A stretch of DNA of 64,000 bases from Cercophora sp. LCS_1 (Eukaryota > Ascomycota > Sordariomycetes > Sordariales > Lasiosphaeriaceae), in the NCBI GenBank assembly GCA_036250225.1, contig JAPZLL010000005.1, positions 496,001-560,000 of the forward strand, read 5' to 3'. A program made the position numbers and the translations under genes. This document shows, piece after piece, positions 43,080 to 55,254 of this stretch. Below the pieces are notes generated by a model. It searched no databases and was not told where the DNA came from. It saw nothing but the letters and a program-made list of their open reading frames with translations. Positions within the stretch are counted from its first letter, which is position 1. Every line of letters begins with the position of its first letter.

Positions 43080-45838
43080 GGTTTGATGTCTGGTACGCTA
43101 GCGTTGGGTCTTCCCCAGGGGTTCGTCGGGAAATCCGGTTGAAGTGCTAGTTTCCTGGCTCTTCAAGCCCGGCCAACAAAATGTGCGGCGTGTGCTTCTG
43201 TTGGCTGACCAGTCAGCACCACTGCACAGGAGTGACAAGCGAGGAACTGGGGTTAGCAAGGAGCCGAATTGATGTTCCGGTCGTCGCCTCGTTCCGGCGA
43301 CAGCCTCTTGTGAGGTTCTGCGCCTTGCATGTTCTGTGCACAGGGCGGTATTCGCTGGGCCAAGATAGAGTAGAGCGCAGCTGCCCATTGCTACCGCAGA
43401 TATCGATGTAAAGGTACATCCTGGGCCCTTTTTTAGCCTCCTTCTCAAAGCTTGATCAGTGGCGTCTAGAACTTCTAGAAGCTCGAGAGAAGGGCGCACT
43501 GACAACGATGACTCTCTTGATGGTGACACACGGACGTTGTGGTCGCCAGTGCACAGGAAAATGCATACACTAAATACGTAATGGGCAACCGGCTGTGCCT
43601 CCTATTTCTTTCGACAATACTTAGCTCACGCAATCTGCATCGGCGCATCGGCGTTACTCTATTGTGTATGTGCAAGTATTGATAGGTGGAAGGGGTGCAA
43701 TGGCCAGTATGTATGCAACATGACGCCGGCACCGGGCCTCCGGGAATGCAGGATGTCGGACCGCCATGGCTAAAACTGTAAGCGACTGTCAAACTGCCTG
43801 TTTTGTGCTACTCCAGTTTATCTGTCTACAGTGGTGAATGCTCCCTTTGCGTTGTTGCGGTAGCACGTGGGCAGCGATCATGTGAGCTTACGTGATAGAT
43901 TGGTGTTCGGAAGAGTCAAGCTGTGAGTGAAATCGAGGGTGAACTCGCTTCCCGCTTTCCGGACCTCCCACTGCCCTCGTGGTTGCCATGTGCCCGTTGA
44001 CAAGGGCGTCGCTGGCTCGTGACAGTCCGGGGCAGGCCATGCAGTGGCGCGCGCCCCGAGTGTTTGTAGGCTGGCGGGACGGGATTCTTCAGAGCTGTCA
44101 ATCAGGCAATCAGGCCGCTTTGGTATGCATTCACTGCTGAGAGGCAGCGCGGCCGTCTGAAGTGATCAACCACTGCCTCGCTGACTCCAGCGTCAAGTCT
44201 CGTCGTCGGATGTTGGCGTTCCTGATCTTCAATGCGGAATTGGCCTGGTCAACTGGCCACGGCGTTCATGCGAGTCGGCGCGGATGATCTTCCCACCACA
44301 TTCCCTCGGCCGCAGTGTAGACAAGGTAGAGCAGAGTGGACACGATGGAAACCTAGTGGCCATCCTTGTATATTTCAGGGGTGAGCACCCTGTCGGTATC
44401 CATCTGCGCATATCCAATGCAATGTGTTCTGCTACTCCGAGGCTTGCTGTGCCGAGCCAATACTTTTGAGGCCTGGCTTCCAGGACACGCACACCCTATT
44501 GTTGAGCTGAAATCCCTCAGCGTCTCGTGGACATCATCGCATTGCACCAGGTTGCTGACGGTTGTTGCACAACGGCTGGGCTGCGCGTATCGCGGGTGTG
44601 TCTCGATATGTGATGTCGGGACGTTGCGGGGTGCATGGCTGATGCAGGTTGATGAAGACAAACCCCCGCCTAATTTCGCGAGTTGTCCCGACGCTCGGGC
44701 ACACAAGCGCACGAGACAGTGATGGACGAGGAGAACAGGCGCTCGCTGCTCAGGAGCCAGGAGACGAGTAAAAAGAGTGACCCGATGTCATCTCACCGCG
44801 GGGGAGCAATAAGGAGCTGGTCTACCATTTCGGTAACAGTCCCCTCGTCTCACTTGTTCCCGGGATCATGGCCGGAAGGACCGGCCATGTCTAGATTTGG
44901 CCGTAGCCGTCCCCACATCGGCTCTTCTCGAAGCATTCGTTTAAGAAGGATGCTGTCAGCCCTGCATATCCCGCCGCCGCTCTGTGTAATTCTTCGTCAT
45001 TCATTCGCTGTTCTCCGCGCTCCCTCGGTACCCATCCAAAAGATCGAATTAAAAGCGAAGGTCGAAGGCCATGTCACGCGAAACTCGTTTCCGCCGTTGA
45101 CGACGTCTTCGGCAGCCCACCATTCGCGTCCCACGCTTCCGAAAAAACAGCGTTCCCACTGCCAGCACCCCGCGGCCTGGTAGGCCGTCTTCTGGAGACC
45201 GACGAGTCGAGCATCACAACCGCGGCGAACCCGGCCGTTAATTGGGGAAGCAACTGCCGATCGAGTCTCCGCAGGCTCGGGCTGCCATTGTCTGCACGGA
45301 ACAGTTATTTGGCAGTGGGGGAGCTGTGGGAGACACTCTTTTAGGAGTTGCTCCCCCCATCGCGCGGCGCTCATCTGGTGCCCAATTACGACGCTCCCGC
45401 AGGACGAGATCTGCGATTGATCGTGGATGTCGCGGTTCGCGGTTAAGATAACCATGACGTCGATTGTGAGTCGAACCCCCTCGCCGTTTTCCCACGGCTG
45501 CAAGCAATGAGTGGTCCAAATCGGCTGCGGGCGGGCTGCTGGACCCGGCGGGCTACTGTTGCGTCCGGTCATCCCACGCTTCAAACCCCCAATGCAACCC
45601 AACCCGCACACCGCCTTTGGCGCCTCCTCCCCCACGCTGCCAGGCCACAGCGCCAGCACTAGGCCTGTCGGGCGGTCGGCAGCGCCCAGCCAGCAGCCCC
45701 GGCCAGCCTTTCCACGTGCTGGTGTTCCATTGATATCGGTGGTCTGGCAGCAAACGCGGCCGGAGCATCGCCTTGGTCTCGTCTTCCCCATTCCTTGACC
45801 TTCTGCATTCCAGCTGGTTCCAGGGCGTCACGAGAGCC

Positions 45839-47452
45839 ATGGGCACCATCGCTGAGCTCTTCTACCCTGTCACCGCCCATCCCTCGGCGGCGACACTCCA
45901 CGAGCCGACTCGAGCCCCATGTGCCCTCCGCAGCCCTGCGCGGGCTGGGACAAACAGAGCCATGCTGATTTCCAACTTCCAGTTATGTCTTGCGCACTAT
46001 TGCGATCTCCACGGGCCCACGCCTCTGATGGTTACCGAGGGGTTTCCTGTTCCCTGCGCCGCGTGTTACGAGGATGAGCTCTGCGCCTATCCCGACGATG
46101 TCGCCGACCGACCCCGAACCAGCGCCCAAACGCCCACGGAGCCAGCCCAAACAGCCGCCATCGCCGAGGCTTTGCGACGCCTTGATTTCACGGGCGCCCA
46201 ACGCAGTTCGTCCGTACCGGTATCCGAACAAGATGCCCAAACGTGTCGCGCTGCTCTCCGGCGAGCGGCCAAGATTGCCGCCGCCGGTTCGGCCGTCGAG
46301 ACACCACCTCAAAGCCCTCGCCTGCCCCCAGGGCCGAATATCCAAACACAAAAGCCGCGCGCCCACGAGTTTCGCAAGACATACGACGAATACGTCACCC
46401 GTCGCGCCGGACCATGCGAGAACTGCGCCTTGACTATGCCCAAGCGCCAAGAGAGCGACAAAGATGTCGATGCTCGCCCCGACCGCGGGCCTACTCTCCG
46501 GACGCGTGTGCCATGCGCCCGTGTATTCGGGAGCGGGGACACTGCTTCCCCTCCCTCGTCGCAAACCTCGTCGTCCACCCCCTCTGAGGATGAATCGCCA
46601 ACGAGCTCCCGGCCATCGCACCGGCGCACAGGTACAGCTGCCTCTTTGGCCTCCCGATCCACCTCTGCCACCAGCTCGGGTTCCGCCACGCCTACTCATA
46701 CCCACTACCTTGATTATACCTCTACTCACGAGCCCGTTGAAGCCGCATCATTTTCCATCGTGCGCGCCTCCTGCTTGCGCACCCTCTCTCTCGAGACACT
46801 TCCTCGCGCACCGGCAACCGGTCCCCTCGCCGCTAGCAGCTCTGTGGCAACACCTTCAGCATCCCCCATCACGCCGGCATTTGTCACCACCCACAGTGTC
46901 GGCTCCGCGGCTTCTGGTGGTCCCATCTTCTTCGGCGATCCGTCTGCAGGCTACACCACGGCCTACATCTTTCGCATTCCGGATATCCACGCGCGGGGTC
47001 ACAAACGCGTGTATGCCTTTCTTGCTCTGAGCACTCATCGGGAAAGGCTAGCGATGAAAGCTTTTGGGTTTGTCGCTGCCGCCTTTCGTGACATGGCAGC
47101 TTGGATCCAGGCCATGGCTGAGGCCGAGGCGGAGAGGTCCCTTTCAGAATCGCCTGGGCCTGGTTCCACGGCTAGCAGCCCCATCGTGGCCGGGCCTGGA
47201 TACGGCAGTTTTGGAGGACAGCCCGCTTTGACCGAGTTGCCGCCGCAAATGTCGGCGGGTGGGGGGAACAGTTTCTTGATGGGTGGCATGGGTGGCCTCT
47301 CTAGACGCATGGGCGCTGGGTTCGGAGGCGGCGGTGTCGCTCTCAAACCCAGAGGGCTAGCTGAGCTAGTCGGACTGCCCGATTTCTTCATCGAGTTACA
47401 TAGCAAGTTTGTGAGGTTGCTCTTAGAGCTCGGCGTTGTGCTGGGGTCATGA
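45839..47452 (+). CDS. LST7: Folliculin-family protein LST7
   Basis: A single exon encodes 537 residues from the ATG at 45839; a second ATG at 45962 would start just before the first conserved block. That block, FQLCLAHYCDLHGPTPLMVTEG, is the N-terminal folliculin/SMCR8 longin signature, followed by paired cysteines (VPCAACYE). The second half of the longin domain appears around AYIFRIPDIHARG and YAFLALSTHRERL. Between them is a long Ser/Thr/Pro-rich insert. The C-terminus is Gly/Met-rich, then a helix LVGLPDFFIELHSKF. Yeast Lst7 with Lst4 is a GAP for the Gtr/Rag GTPases on the vacuole, signalling amino acids to TORC1. As in yeast, the C-terminal DENN part of human folliculin is lacking. Confidence 0.87.
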   Translation: MGTIAELFYPVTAHPSAATLHEPTRAPCALRSPARAGTNRAMLISNFQLCLAHYCDLHGPTPLMVTEGFPVPCAACYEDELCAYPDDVADRPRTSAQTPTEPAQTAAIAEALRRLDFTGAQRSSSVPVSEQDAQTCRAALRRAAKIAAAGSAVETPPQSPRLPPGPNIQTQKPRAHEFRKTYDEYVTRRAGPCENCALTMPKRQESDKDVDARPDRGPTLRTRVPCARVFGSGDTASPPSSQTSSSTPSEDESPTSSRPSHRRTGTAASLASRSTSATSSGSATPTHTHYLDYTSTHEPVEAASFSIVRASCLRTLSLETLPRAPATGPLAASSSVATPSASPITPAFVTTHSVGSAASGGPIFFGDPSAGYTTAYIFRIPDIHARGHKRVYAFLALSTHRERLAMKAFGFVAAAFRDMAAWIQAMAEAEAERSLSESPGPGSTASSPIVAGPGYGSFGGQPALTELPPQMSAGGGNSFLMGGMGGLSRRMGAGFGGGGVALKPRGLAELVGLPDFFIELHSKFVRLLLELGVVLGS

Positions 47453-48738
47453 GAAACCATAGATCAGGGGTTGGCATACTGGGGTCGGCAGGCACGAAAC
47501 TCGAAGCTCAATGTTTGCGATATCTGCACTTAGGGCGCGACACCATCTTAGACGGCTATCAGTGCATTATATCCAGGACGGAACGCATAGGCCGGCGTGC
47601 CATTTATCATCAACTTTAGACAGGGCATTGGGCGGTTGGCGCAGACAGAACAACATCGGTTTGGACATTGGGAAAGGAACAGGTTTGGATCGGATAGACC
47701 CGGCGTTAGTGGCGACAAGAGGTAACTGACGGAATTGGAGTATGCATTGACACTGATATATGCATGCGGGTGCTCTAGATATATGTGGAAGGGGGTTTGG
47801 CAACTGTATACAGATTTTCGTGGCGGATTTGGTTCAGGGGAGTAGTTAGAGGTGATACCCAGTGTCTTTTGAAGGTTGGAAGGCGCGTGTCTGGGGTGTA
47901 GCATTGTTTCGACTTGTATCTCAGCGTTAGAAGAAGAGCAGGCCGCCGTGTGACTTCCCAAGAAAGGTAGCGAGGGAGCTGAGTGAAGAACAAGATGATT
48001 CAAAGACTTTAGACAGCCCATCGGGACAGTGGTTTACGGGACACCAAGCCGTAATCTCAAATGCGAACCCTGTGGCGTGCATTCATCTTGCTGTGCTGTT
48101 TGTTCCAGGGGAACCTGCAAATGTTTGTCTATCTTGTCAGACAAGTCAAACATGAAGGTTATTCGAGTTCTATCCTCTGGGGTATACTACTGAGAGCCGA
48201 TGGGATACGACTTGGTCAATGTGGAAGCCGCATGTTTACCACAGCTACTCGTCTTAATGGGACTGGGCAACACATTGACCTCGGCCAAACATACACCCAA
48301 CTTCCCTAGCCAGATGAAATCCACACATACCGCTTACCTATAGACCAAGAGCAGTCGTGTGGTCGCGCCGACTGACAAGCAGGAAGATATTGGGCTGCCC
48401 AAGATGTGTTGTGTTGCTCACCTTGTAGCATAACCCCAACATGAACGTTGCGAGACATGATACAAAACAGGACGTTCCGGCAGCGAGGTAGGAGCTCCGG
48501 GCGACCGCTACAAGCAGGAATTGACACACTATTCCAGTACCCACGCAAACCCGCCAGCAAAACGATCGGAATACACAGCTGTAGGCACCCCACGCTTGTT
48601 CGGAATGGGGCGGCAGCTCTCTATTGGAGATACTATACACTGGTTGCTTTGACTGGAGGGAGCAAGTTGTCCAGTTCTTCCCGATGCCCCCCTCACCACC
48701 CGTCCAACTCCCGCACAAGGACGTAGCTGCATCCCTTT
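47453..48738. other. Intergenic, LST7 to RPT3 (convergent)
   Basis: About 1.3 kb between convergent 3' ends. No convincing frame. Contains presumed 3' untranslated regions only. Confidence 0.55.
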
Positions 48739-50122
48739 CTATTTGTAGAAGTCAAACTTGTTCTCATCCGTCGTCCCCTTGACCTGGCTGCTATAGGCAT
48801 CCTCTAGATCGACTTGAATGATGTTGTACCGGTTCTTGCGTACAGCCCGTAGACCAGCCTCCTGCATGATAGCCGCAATCACAGCGCCGCTCAGGGGGTC
48901 ATTGCGTACGATCAAGCTATCCAGGTCAACCTCAGGAGCCAGACTCATCTTGCTGGCAATGGTGGTGAAGATGAGACGGCGCTCGCGGCGGTCTCGCAGA
49001 CTGGGAAACTCGATTTTACGGTCAAGTCGACCCGGGCGCAGCAAAGCTGGGTCTAGTGTGTCGGCACGGTTGGTCGCCATGATAACCTTGACGTTAGCGG
49101 TCTGATCGAAGCCATCCATCTGGTTGAGGAGCTCGAGCAGAATACGTTGCACCTCACGATCCGCACCTGTTTGGGCATCAAAACGCTTCGTTGCAATAGC
49201 GTCAATCTCGTCGATGAAGATGATTGCCGGGGCGTTCTCGCGTGCCATCCTGAACACATCACGCACCATGCGTGGGCCTTCGCCGAGATACTTCTGCACA
49301 AACTCGGAGCCTACCACGCGGATGAAGTTGGCCGTGGTTGAGTTGGCAACAGCCTTGACCAGCATGGTCTTGCCCGTGCCAGGAGGGCCGTAGAGCAGCA
49401 CGCCACGCGGTGGATCGATACCAATCTGTTTGTATAGGTCGAAATGCGTCAGGGGCAGCTCGACAGCCTCCCGAATCTCTTGCTTCTGCATGTCCAATCC
49501 GCCGACATCGGCATAGGTGACGTCGGGTTTCTCGTCCGCTCCGAGCATTGCGATGGATGAGTCGGCCTCAGGTGGGAGAATGTCGACGAGAGCATTGGAG
49601 TGACGGTGGAGGGCGACTGAGGAAGACGGCTTAAGCTTCTCACGATCAAGAGTCGAGAGGATTCGAACAACATAGTTGGAGCCAGTGCTTGACTGAACAA
49701 TACCGGTACTGGTAGTCCGTGTTAGAAAAAGGGACTGCGACGCCTCAGGGATTAGCACGGGCTTACTTTTGATCGATGGCTTCCATGAACTGCCCAATGA
49801 CCAAGGGAACACTCTGAATCCGCTTGATTTCCTCTTGCGCACGCACGAGCTCGCGCTTTAGACTCCTGAGAAAAACACATTAGCTCGGTTGCGAGTTGAT
49901 GGCTTGCAAACCAGGGAGAACGCACCGCTGCTCATCCTTGATGTATTCTTCTTGCAACTGGATGTACTCAAGTTGACGCTGCAGCCTCTTCAGCGTCGCA
50001 TATTCATCGCCGCCCTCTGCCGAGGCCCCTTCAAAGTTCTCAATGCTGGGGATGGTCGAGGGCGTCGTCTTCCGCTGAGTGTGGACAGGGTTGACGGGGT
50101 TCTCGACCAATACGTCGCCCAT
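48739..50122 (-). CDS. RPT3: 26S proteasome regulatory ATPase subunit Rpt3
   Basis: Exons are complement(49926..50122, 49767..49865, 48739..49708), giving 421 residues. Introns are 60 and 58 nt. An N-terminal coiled coil (ATLKRLQRQLEYIQLQEEYIKDEQ, split here as ATLKRLQRQLEY and IQLQEEYIKDEQ) leads to the OB domain with TGIVQSSTGSNYVVRILS, diagnostic of Rpt3 (S6b/PSMC4). The AAA domain has Walker A GPPGTGKT (206-213), Walker B FIDEIDAI with Asp265, and the sensor region TNRADTLDPALLRPGR. The C-terminal FDFYK carries an HbYX-type tail (x-Phe-Tyr-Lys) that docks into the 20S core. Rpt3 unfolds ubiquitinated substrates in the heterohexameric ring. Assignment to Rpt3 rather than other Rpt paralogues rests on the OB sequence and tail. 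Confidence 0.96.
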
Positions 50123-51530
50123 CTTGAAGACGTGTTTCCGTCACGGAATTAGAGCGCGCGGCACCAAGAAGGTAGTTTTTCGCCTAGAGACCAAATTTAC
50201 TGGACGCAGTGAAGCGGGGAAGACGGTTCCGGTGTAGCTGTCGATGACCGAGTAAGTCTTGTTCGCAGATGTTGTTGGAAGCCTTGGAAGGTGTTCTGCG
50301 GCAGCTTTCGCCTCGTGGCGCGTGCGGTTGGTCTTGGCACTAGCTTGGTTGCAGTGGCTCTCGTCATCCACCTGGAGCCTGAGCGGAACCTGGGGCTGGA
50401 ATTCTGCCTTCGCGCTGATTGGCCCCATGCAACCACAGCTTGGCTGTCCGACAGGGGCCTTAGGTCAATCGATAACCGACCAGACCAACAACAGGAGCAT
50501 GGAAGGACACAGGTCACCACTCTCATTCACCTCCTCAAGTTCATCCACCCAACTTATTGCAACTACCTGAGGCTCGGTTGAGTATGAGGGCTGTGCCCGT
50601 CTATCACAGGTCATGATTCGCTTCAGGCACCTGTTGGCCGCAACTGCTGCGAGGAAACAAGCTACCTCATAATAGGTAAAGCGGAGCGGCCTTACAACCG
50701 CAGTCTGGTTTGTTTTGCTCCCAATAGATAAAACATGCTCCCGCTGTCAAACGATCTGCTTGCATGGCACCAGCGAACTCAGTCTTCAAGGTGGATCTTG
50801 AACCTTAAGCTGCACTCTCGGCCAGGAGCGGTTGTCACTCGTCCATCGATCACTACCCCGCAGGGTGCTCGCTGGTGAATGACGGCTGACGAGTTCCTGG
50901 TTCTGGGGGCCAAGACCCGTTCAATGCGTTCCCACGTAGCCCTGCGGATTGCGTCGCCTCCCCATTGGCTTACCCACCCCCACCATCCTCAACTGGATGA
51001 TGCAGGTGTGAGCTGCGATTGCAGTCATCGTGGCCCGGGCTGCCGCGATAGGTGCATATTGAGGTGTTAGGCTGCCTTGCCAGAGCAGACCCTCTTTCTC
51101 TTTGTGAGCTCCTCCCGTCTTGCTGCCTCTTCGCCTCACCACTCCACCAGTTGACCACCATCTCGGGAGCTTACCTTGTTGGTCAGTTGACTCATGCCGG
51201 CACTCGCACACAGTTCACTGTTCCCTTTAAACGCCTGAGCCTCGGAAGCACAACATCACCGTTCCGCTTCGTAGCTCTTCTATTCCCAACTGCAATCTGA
51301 TTGTCACCAAACCCCCCGACCACCTCGTTTCGGGGCTGACTTCTGCCGAGTGTCTGCTTTGTTGCGCCGCTCATAACCCCTTTCTGCATTCATGATTCGG
51401 CCTTTCCACCCTTTTCTGGGAATCCAGTCGGTAGCAGTATATTCTCGTCTGGCCGGCCACCGCAACCAACCTCGGTGAAGTTTGATTCGGTCCCACTATC
51501 CCCGCCGCACGCATTCAAGGTCGCTTGAGC
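50123..51530. promoter_or_regulatory. Divergent promoter region RPT3 / small serine-rich gene
   Basis: About 1.4 kb between head-to-head genes. The 500 bp before 51531 are pyrimidine-rich and likely hold a long leader. No TATA or Rpn4-type box was recognised with confidence. Confidence 0.5.
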
Positions 51531-52092
51531 ATGTCTTCGTCGATCACCATCCCCGCTCCGGCCTCGGCCATGGAGTTTGACCACAGACGTTGCCGCCAGT
51601 CCTCCAAAACCACTGCCGGCTCGTCTTTGTCTTCGTATTCCAGCTCCCCGAACACGCCAGAGCCGGTTGTCAACAGCACTTCCTCGCGCTCTGCGCAGAA
51701 GCAGAAGATGGCGCATGTCCGGCGTCCGAGCCTCATGAGTAATACATCATTGTGCTGCACTGGCGATGGCTCCTGCTAACTCCTCTTCTCTAGGTTCCGC
51801 ATTCTGCCAGCAAGAGTGCACAACTATCAATATCGCCGATAACCCTGAGGGCCCCCCTAGATTGGTAAGTAATCTCTTATCAGGGCGATGGGGGGGAAGT
51901 TGTGGCTCCCTGCAAACAACTGACTTGTCCTAGATTTCGTACCTTTCTTCGAGTCAGGGGTTTGCTTGGAACCCAGAGCTTTTTCTGCCTTCGTACGTCG
52001 ATTTCGAATACACACCGCTCGAGCAACGGCGCGACCAGGTCGTCGACATCTGTCTCAGCGACGAGGATGTCAAGAAAATTCTCCCGCAATAA
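51531..52092 (+). CDS. Small serine-rich protein of unknown function
   Basis: Exons are 51531..51738, 51794..51864 and 51934..52092, giving 145 residues. Introns are 55 and 69 nt; the first has GTAATA, a GCTAAC branch and CTAG, the second GTAAGT, ACTGAC and CTAG. The N-terminal half is Ser/Thr/Pro-rich (SSYSSSPNTPEP) with a basic patch, HVRRPSLM. Across the first junction it reads SLMSSAFCQQECTTINIAD, with a C-x3-C pair. The C-terminus is ordered-looking and acidic: YVDFEYTPLEQRRDQVV and LSDEDVKKILPQ. The FCQQEC pattern faintly recalls the zinc-binding Ecl1 longevity factors, but the upstream cysteines of that family are missing. I do not recognise the family. Frame consistency over three exons argues that it is real. 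Confidence 0.7.
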
Positions 52093-52920
52093 GCGACATA
52101 CCACTTGATGGTGCCGTGGCTTGATTGACTGGCACCGGTTACGCTAAGGGACGGGCTCCCTATCTAGACCTAACTTACTCGCGAGAAGCCAGCCTTATAC
52201 GGATAACGGCGTTGGGGATTTCATTCTTATGATATATTGGGGATTTATGTACATCTCAACCCAGGGACTACAGGTCTCCTTGTAGGTTCTCTCAAGCTAT
52301 GGTTTCCACGATAACGCACCCGAGGCAACGAACACATGGCTGGTTAATGACAGGTGCCGGGACTACAATCAAGAGTCGACGCTCGGGTGCAATGGCAGGA
52401 GCTAGGAGCTTTGTTGGTTTATAGCTTTTGGAATGAGGAAATTGTTGGGCTGTTTGGGATTGGTCGGTATTGGCTTGGGCGTTTTCTGAATCTAGTTTGT
52501 CCTGGACATTGATATCTCCGCACACATGAAATGCGTCATCAGTTCTCGGCCGGGCCGTTTCAGTGACCTAAATCCAATAAAACGAACACCCTAAAGATGA
52601 TTTCGAAGCCTCCAACTAACGGGAGACCCTCTCTTGTGAGAGTCCTTTCCGATGCACGTTGAATGTTCCTTCGGCATGACACCGAGTTAGCACAGCCGGA
52701 GAGCTTGATGAGCGGTCAGCCCGACAGCGAGCCGGCTTGGCGAAAGCACACCAGATCCATCCCGACCCCGCGGCCCAGCCTCACGCCCCACACTCTGATA
52801 AGGCCAGGACCGATCCAGCCCACTCTTTATCGATAACCAATGTTTACGCCCGTCCGCCACTAAGCCGCATCATCGCGATCCCGAGCCAGCGGCGACACGG
52901 CGCTCCAGTTCCTTAGAGCC
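52093..52920. other. Intergenic, small protein to MIS14
   Basis: About 830 bp. A CCAAT box occurs at 52837-52841, 80 bp before the MIS14 ATG. Otherwise nothing recognised. Confidence 0.55.
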
Positions 52921-53654
52921 ATGGAGTCCGCACAACGGAAAATTGAATTGCAGTCCCACGAAGACCTTTCATATCTCATCGCCAATGTTCGTCGTGCCGC
53001 AGCCGACTCGATCAATGCCGCCTTCCCCCCGGTCGAGGGCACCGATGGCCAGGAAGATGAGCTCCGCACCCGCATCGAACAAATGGTCGACGACGTACAT
53101 TCATGCCCCTTCGCGAACGCCCACCCGCCCAAAGCTAACGCCAAAAGCAGTACATAAACCAGACCTTTACTCTTGCCTCTCCGAACCTCTCGATCAACGG
53201 CATGCCCGTCGACCCTGCGCACTTTCTCTCTTCGTCCTCGTCCGACCTGGACGCGCCCCAAGAGCAGATCGAATACGAGCCGTTTGACCCCCGGAAGCGC
53301 TACCGGATCGAGGACCTAGCGCGCGAAGAAGAGGAGCTCTTGCGTTCCATCGCATCGCTCAAGCGACGGCTTCCGGCGACCACGGCGGCAGCATACGCAA
53401 ACGCCCTTAAGGCGGGTGTGAGCGGTGACGAGGCGGCCCTCGAGGCGGCGAAAACAAAAGTGGAGGCCGAGGGAGCGCTCTCGGGCCGCAAGGCAGTGGA
53501 AGGGGTGGGGAGTTTAGATCGTCAGGACGAGGTGGAGATTGGGTATCAAAAGGCGATTGAGACGCTCGGAAGATTGAAAAGGGAGATGCCGGCTGCGGTG
53601 GCGAAGATGGAAAGGGCGAGGGTGGCGGGGGGTTATGTTGCGACCGAATTGTGA
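52921..53654 (+). CDS. MIS14: Kinetochore protein Mis14/Nsl1
   Basis: Exons are 52921..53094 and 53151..53654 (56-nt intron), giving 225 residues. The N-terminus QRKIELQSHEDLSYLIANVR is the Mis14/Nsl1 family opening, and INGMPVD after the intron matches too. Next come an EYEPFDP segment and a coiled coil with EEEELLRSIASLKRRLP, then a second helical region ending RLKREMPAAVAKMERA. The protein is a subunit of the Mis12/MIND complex, which links the inner centromere proteins to the Ndc80 complex and KNL1 at the outer kinetochore. Length agrees with the family. Convergent with SEC14. Confidence 0.88.
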
Positions 53655-54055
53655 GGATGAGGACTGAAGGTGGACCAGGCAGGCGTTTTGGCGAATTTGT
53701 TGGCAGGAAAAGAACCAAGGATACCCAAGGAGATATGCTTTGGATAGGCAATGCCGCAATAAAGGAATCTATTTTGTATGCATACGGCACGAATGGAAAA
53801 CTACCTACGTTGAATAGGGATTCGCTACCAAGCGGACGCCAGAGGTCATCGCAAAAGCCATCGTATAACGGTTTCGCTGCTCCTGTATCCCGCGCCATGA
53901 GTACGAAAAAACACACACCCCCCGACGTCTCCTACGGATCATTCAGAACGCCTACTTCTAGAAGACGTTTCATCCGCCTAGGCCGAGCAACAACCGCATC
54001 CCACAGGGCAACGACCGCAAGCCGCCATTCCCATCACCGCCTCCGGCAGCCCGCT
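53655..54055. other. Intergenic, MIS14 to SEC14 (convergent)
   Basis: About 400 bp between convergent 3' ends. No separate feature seen. Confidence 0.6.
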
Positions 54056-55254
54056 CTATGCAGCGGCAGGCGCGGGCGCAGTGGCCACCGCCTCCCCAGC
54101 GATCGCTGGCGCGGCGCCTGCGGACGCGGCTGCACCCTCCTTTACCTCAGCGGGGCCCGTGGGGATGGTGTTCTCCTGCGTCTCCCACTGGGCGGGTTTA
54201 GCCCATTCCTTCTCGCGCCATGGGCCCATGTCGCTGAGCTCGCAACCTCCCTCGCACTGACAGCTACCACCAAACTCCTTGGGCAGATTCTCAGCAGGCA
54301 CCTGCTTGAGCAAATCCGACTGGTAACCGCCTCCAAGCACGTGGATCTTCTCCACCGTGACGGGATCCAGCCAAGCCTTCACAACGTTCCACACGCTGCT
54401 GAAACCCCATGGGGCGTTGATGATATACAGGCGACCGAGGCGCTCGGGGTAGTAGTTTTGGCTCATCGCGCTGACCTGCTTGACGTAGCTGAAAACAGAG
54501 GGTGCCTTCATGATACCAACGCCCTTCAGGTCCATGATAGTGCAGCAGGTCTCGAGAAGGACTCCGGCCTTACGGCTGCAGGCGGGCAATCGGGGGTCCG
54601 CGAGGCGCTCATACTCGACAGCCAGGTTGGTCACCATGCGCTTCTCCGTCGTGATCTTGGTCATGGCGGGGAGGTCGATCCCACCCAACTTCTCGATGTA
54701 AACCGGGCGGCCATCCTATACAGAGCAAGGGGTGAGCAAGGAACCTTGGTGGTTGGTGGGACGCGAATGGCCTACCTTGTCCGTCTTGTGGTAGTACTGG
54801 GGGTAATACTTGAAGATTTTCTCCTTTTCCGGGTAGTCCCAGGTTGGCACCGTGTTGTCCAGATCGGTTTCCTTCCTCCACGCCTCGGTGTCGACGAACC
54901 TACTCGGGTCAGCCGCGATTCCATGCTCCCACCGCCTTTCTAAGCGCTCCTTACATCTGCTTGGCAAGATTGACATCGAACTTGCGGGCTCGGAGGAAGC
55001 GCAACTATTTACCGTGAGTTAGCAGCAGATCGACCCAAAAATGAACGTAAATAGTGCTGGAATCTCACCAAGGTCAAAGTGTCAAGACGCTTAGTGTAGC
55101 CCTCGGCCTCGAGCATCAACCTGAGCTGGTGCACTTGGGCCTGCTGGGCAGCCGTGAGGTGGCCCGGATGCCCATTCGCCTTGACGGGCGCAATGACAGG
55201 GAAGTCGTAGTTGTCATACTTGGGGTCGAGCTCGATTCCTTCGGTGGAGGCCAT
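54056..55254 (-). CDS. SEC14: SEC14 phosphatidylinositol/phosphatidylcholine transfer protein
   Basis: Exons are complement(55069..55254, 54955..55004, 54776..54899, 54056..54715), giving 339 residues. Introns are 55-64 nt. The CRAL-TRIO N domain includes TLTLLRFLRARKFDVNLAKQM and AWRKETDLD. The lipid-binding domain has DGRPVYIEKLGGID, TIMDLKGVGI, and YPERLGRLYIINAPWGFS, typical of fungal Sec14. VLGGGYQSDLLKQVP and LPKEFGGSCQCEGGC close the fold. The C-terminal 40 residues are Ala/Pro-rich and absent from yeast Sec14. Sec14 exchanges PI and PC and keeps the Golgi lipid balance needed for secretion. The Neurospora sec14 gene also lies near frq as I recall, which supports conserved local order. 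Confidence 0.94.

Larger units (their letters stand above)
42892..45838. other. Long gene-free region between tRNA-Arg and LST7
   Basis: Nearly 3 kb without a supportable protein gene. Frames up to 264 codons exist on the minus strand (44997-45791) but have no family sequence. It holds the structured element at 42985-43079 and a perfect 9-bp hairpin, CATGGCCGG-AAGGA-CCGGCCATG, at 44867-44889 (stem and loop written separately). The last kilobase is probably the LST7 promoter and leader. Confidence 0.5.

Noticed and set aside
44997..45791. 264-codon open frame on the minus strand
   Set aside because: Rich in Cys, Trp and Gly without pattern, with no splice partners, and antisense to the LST7 leader.
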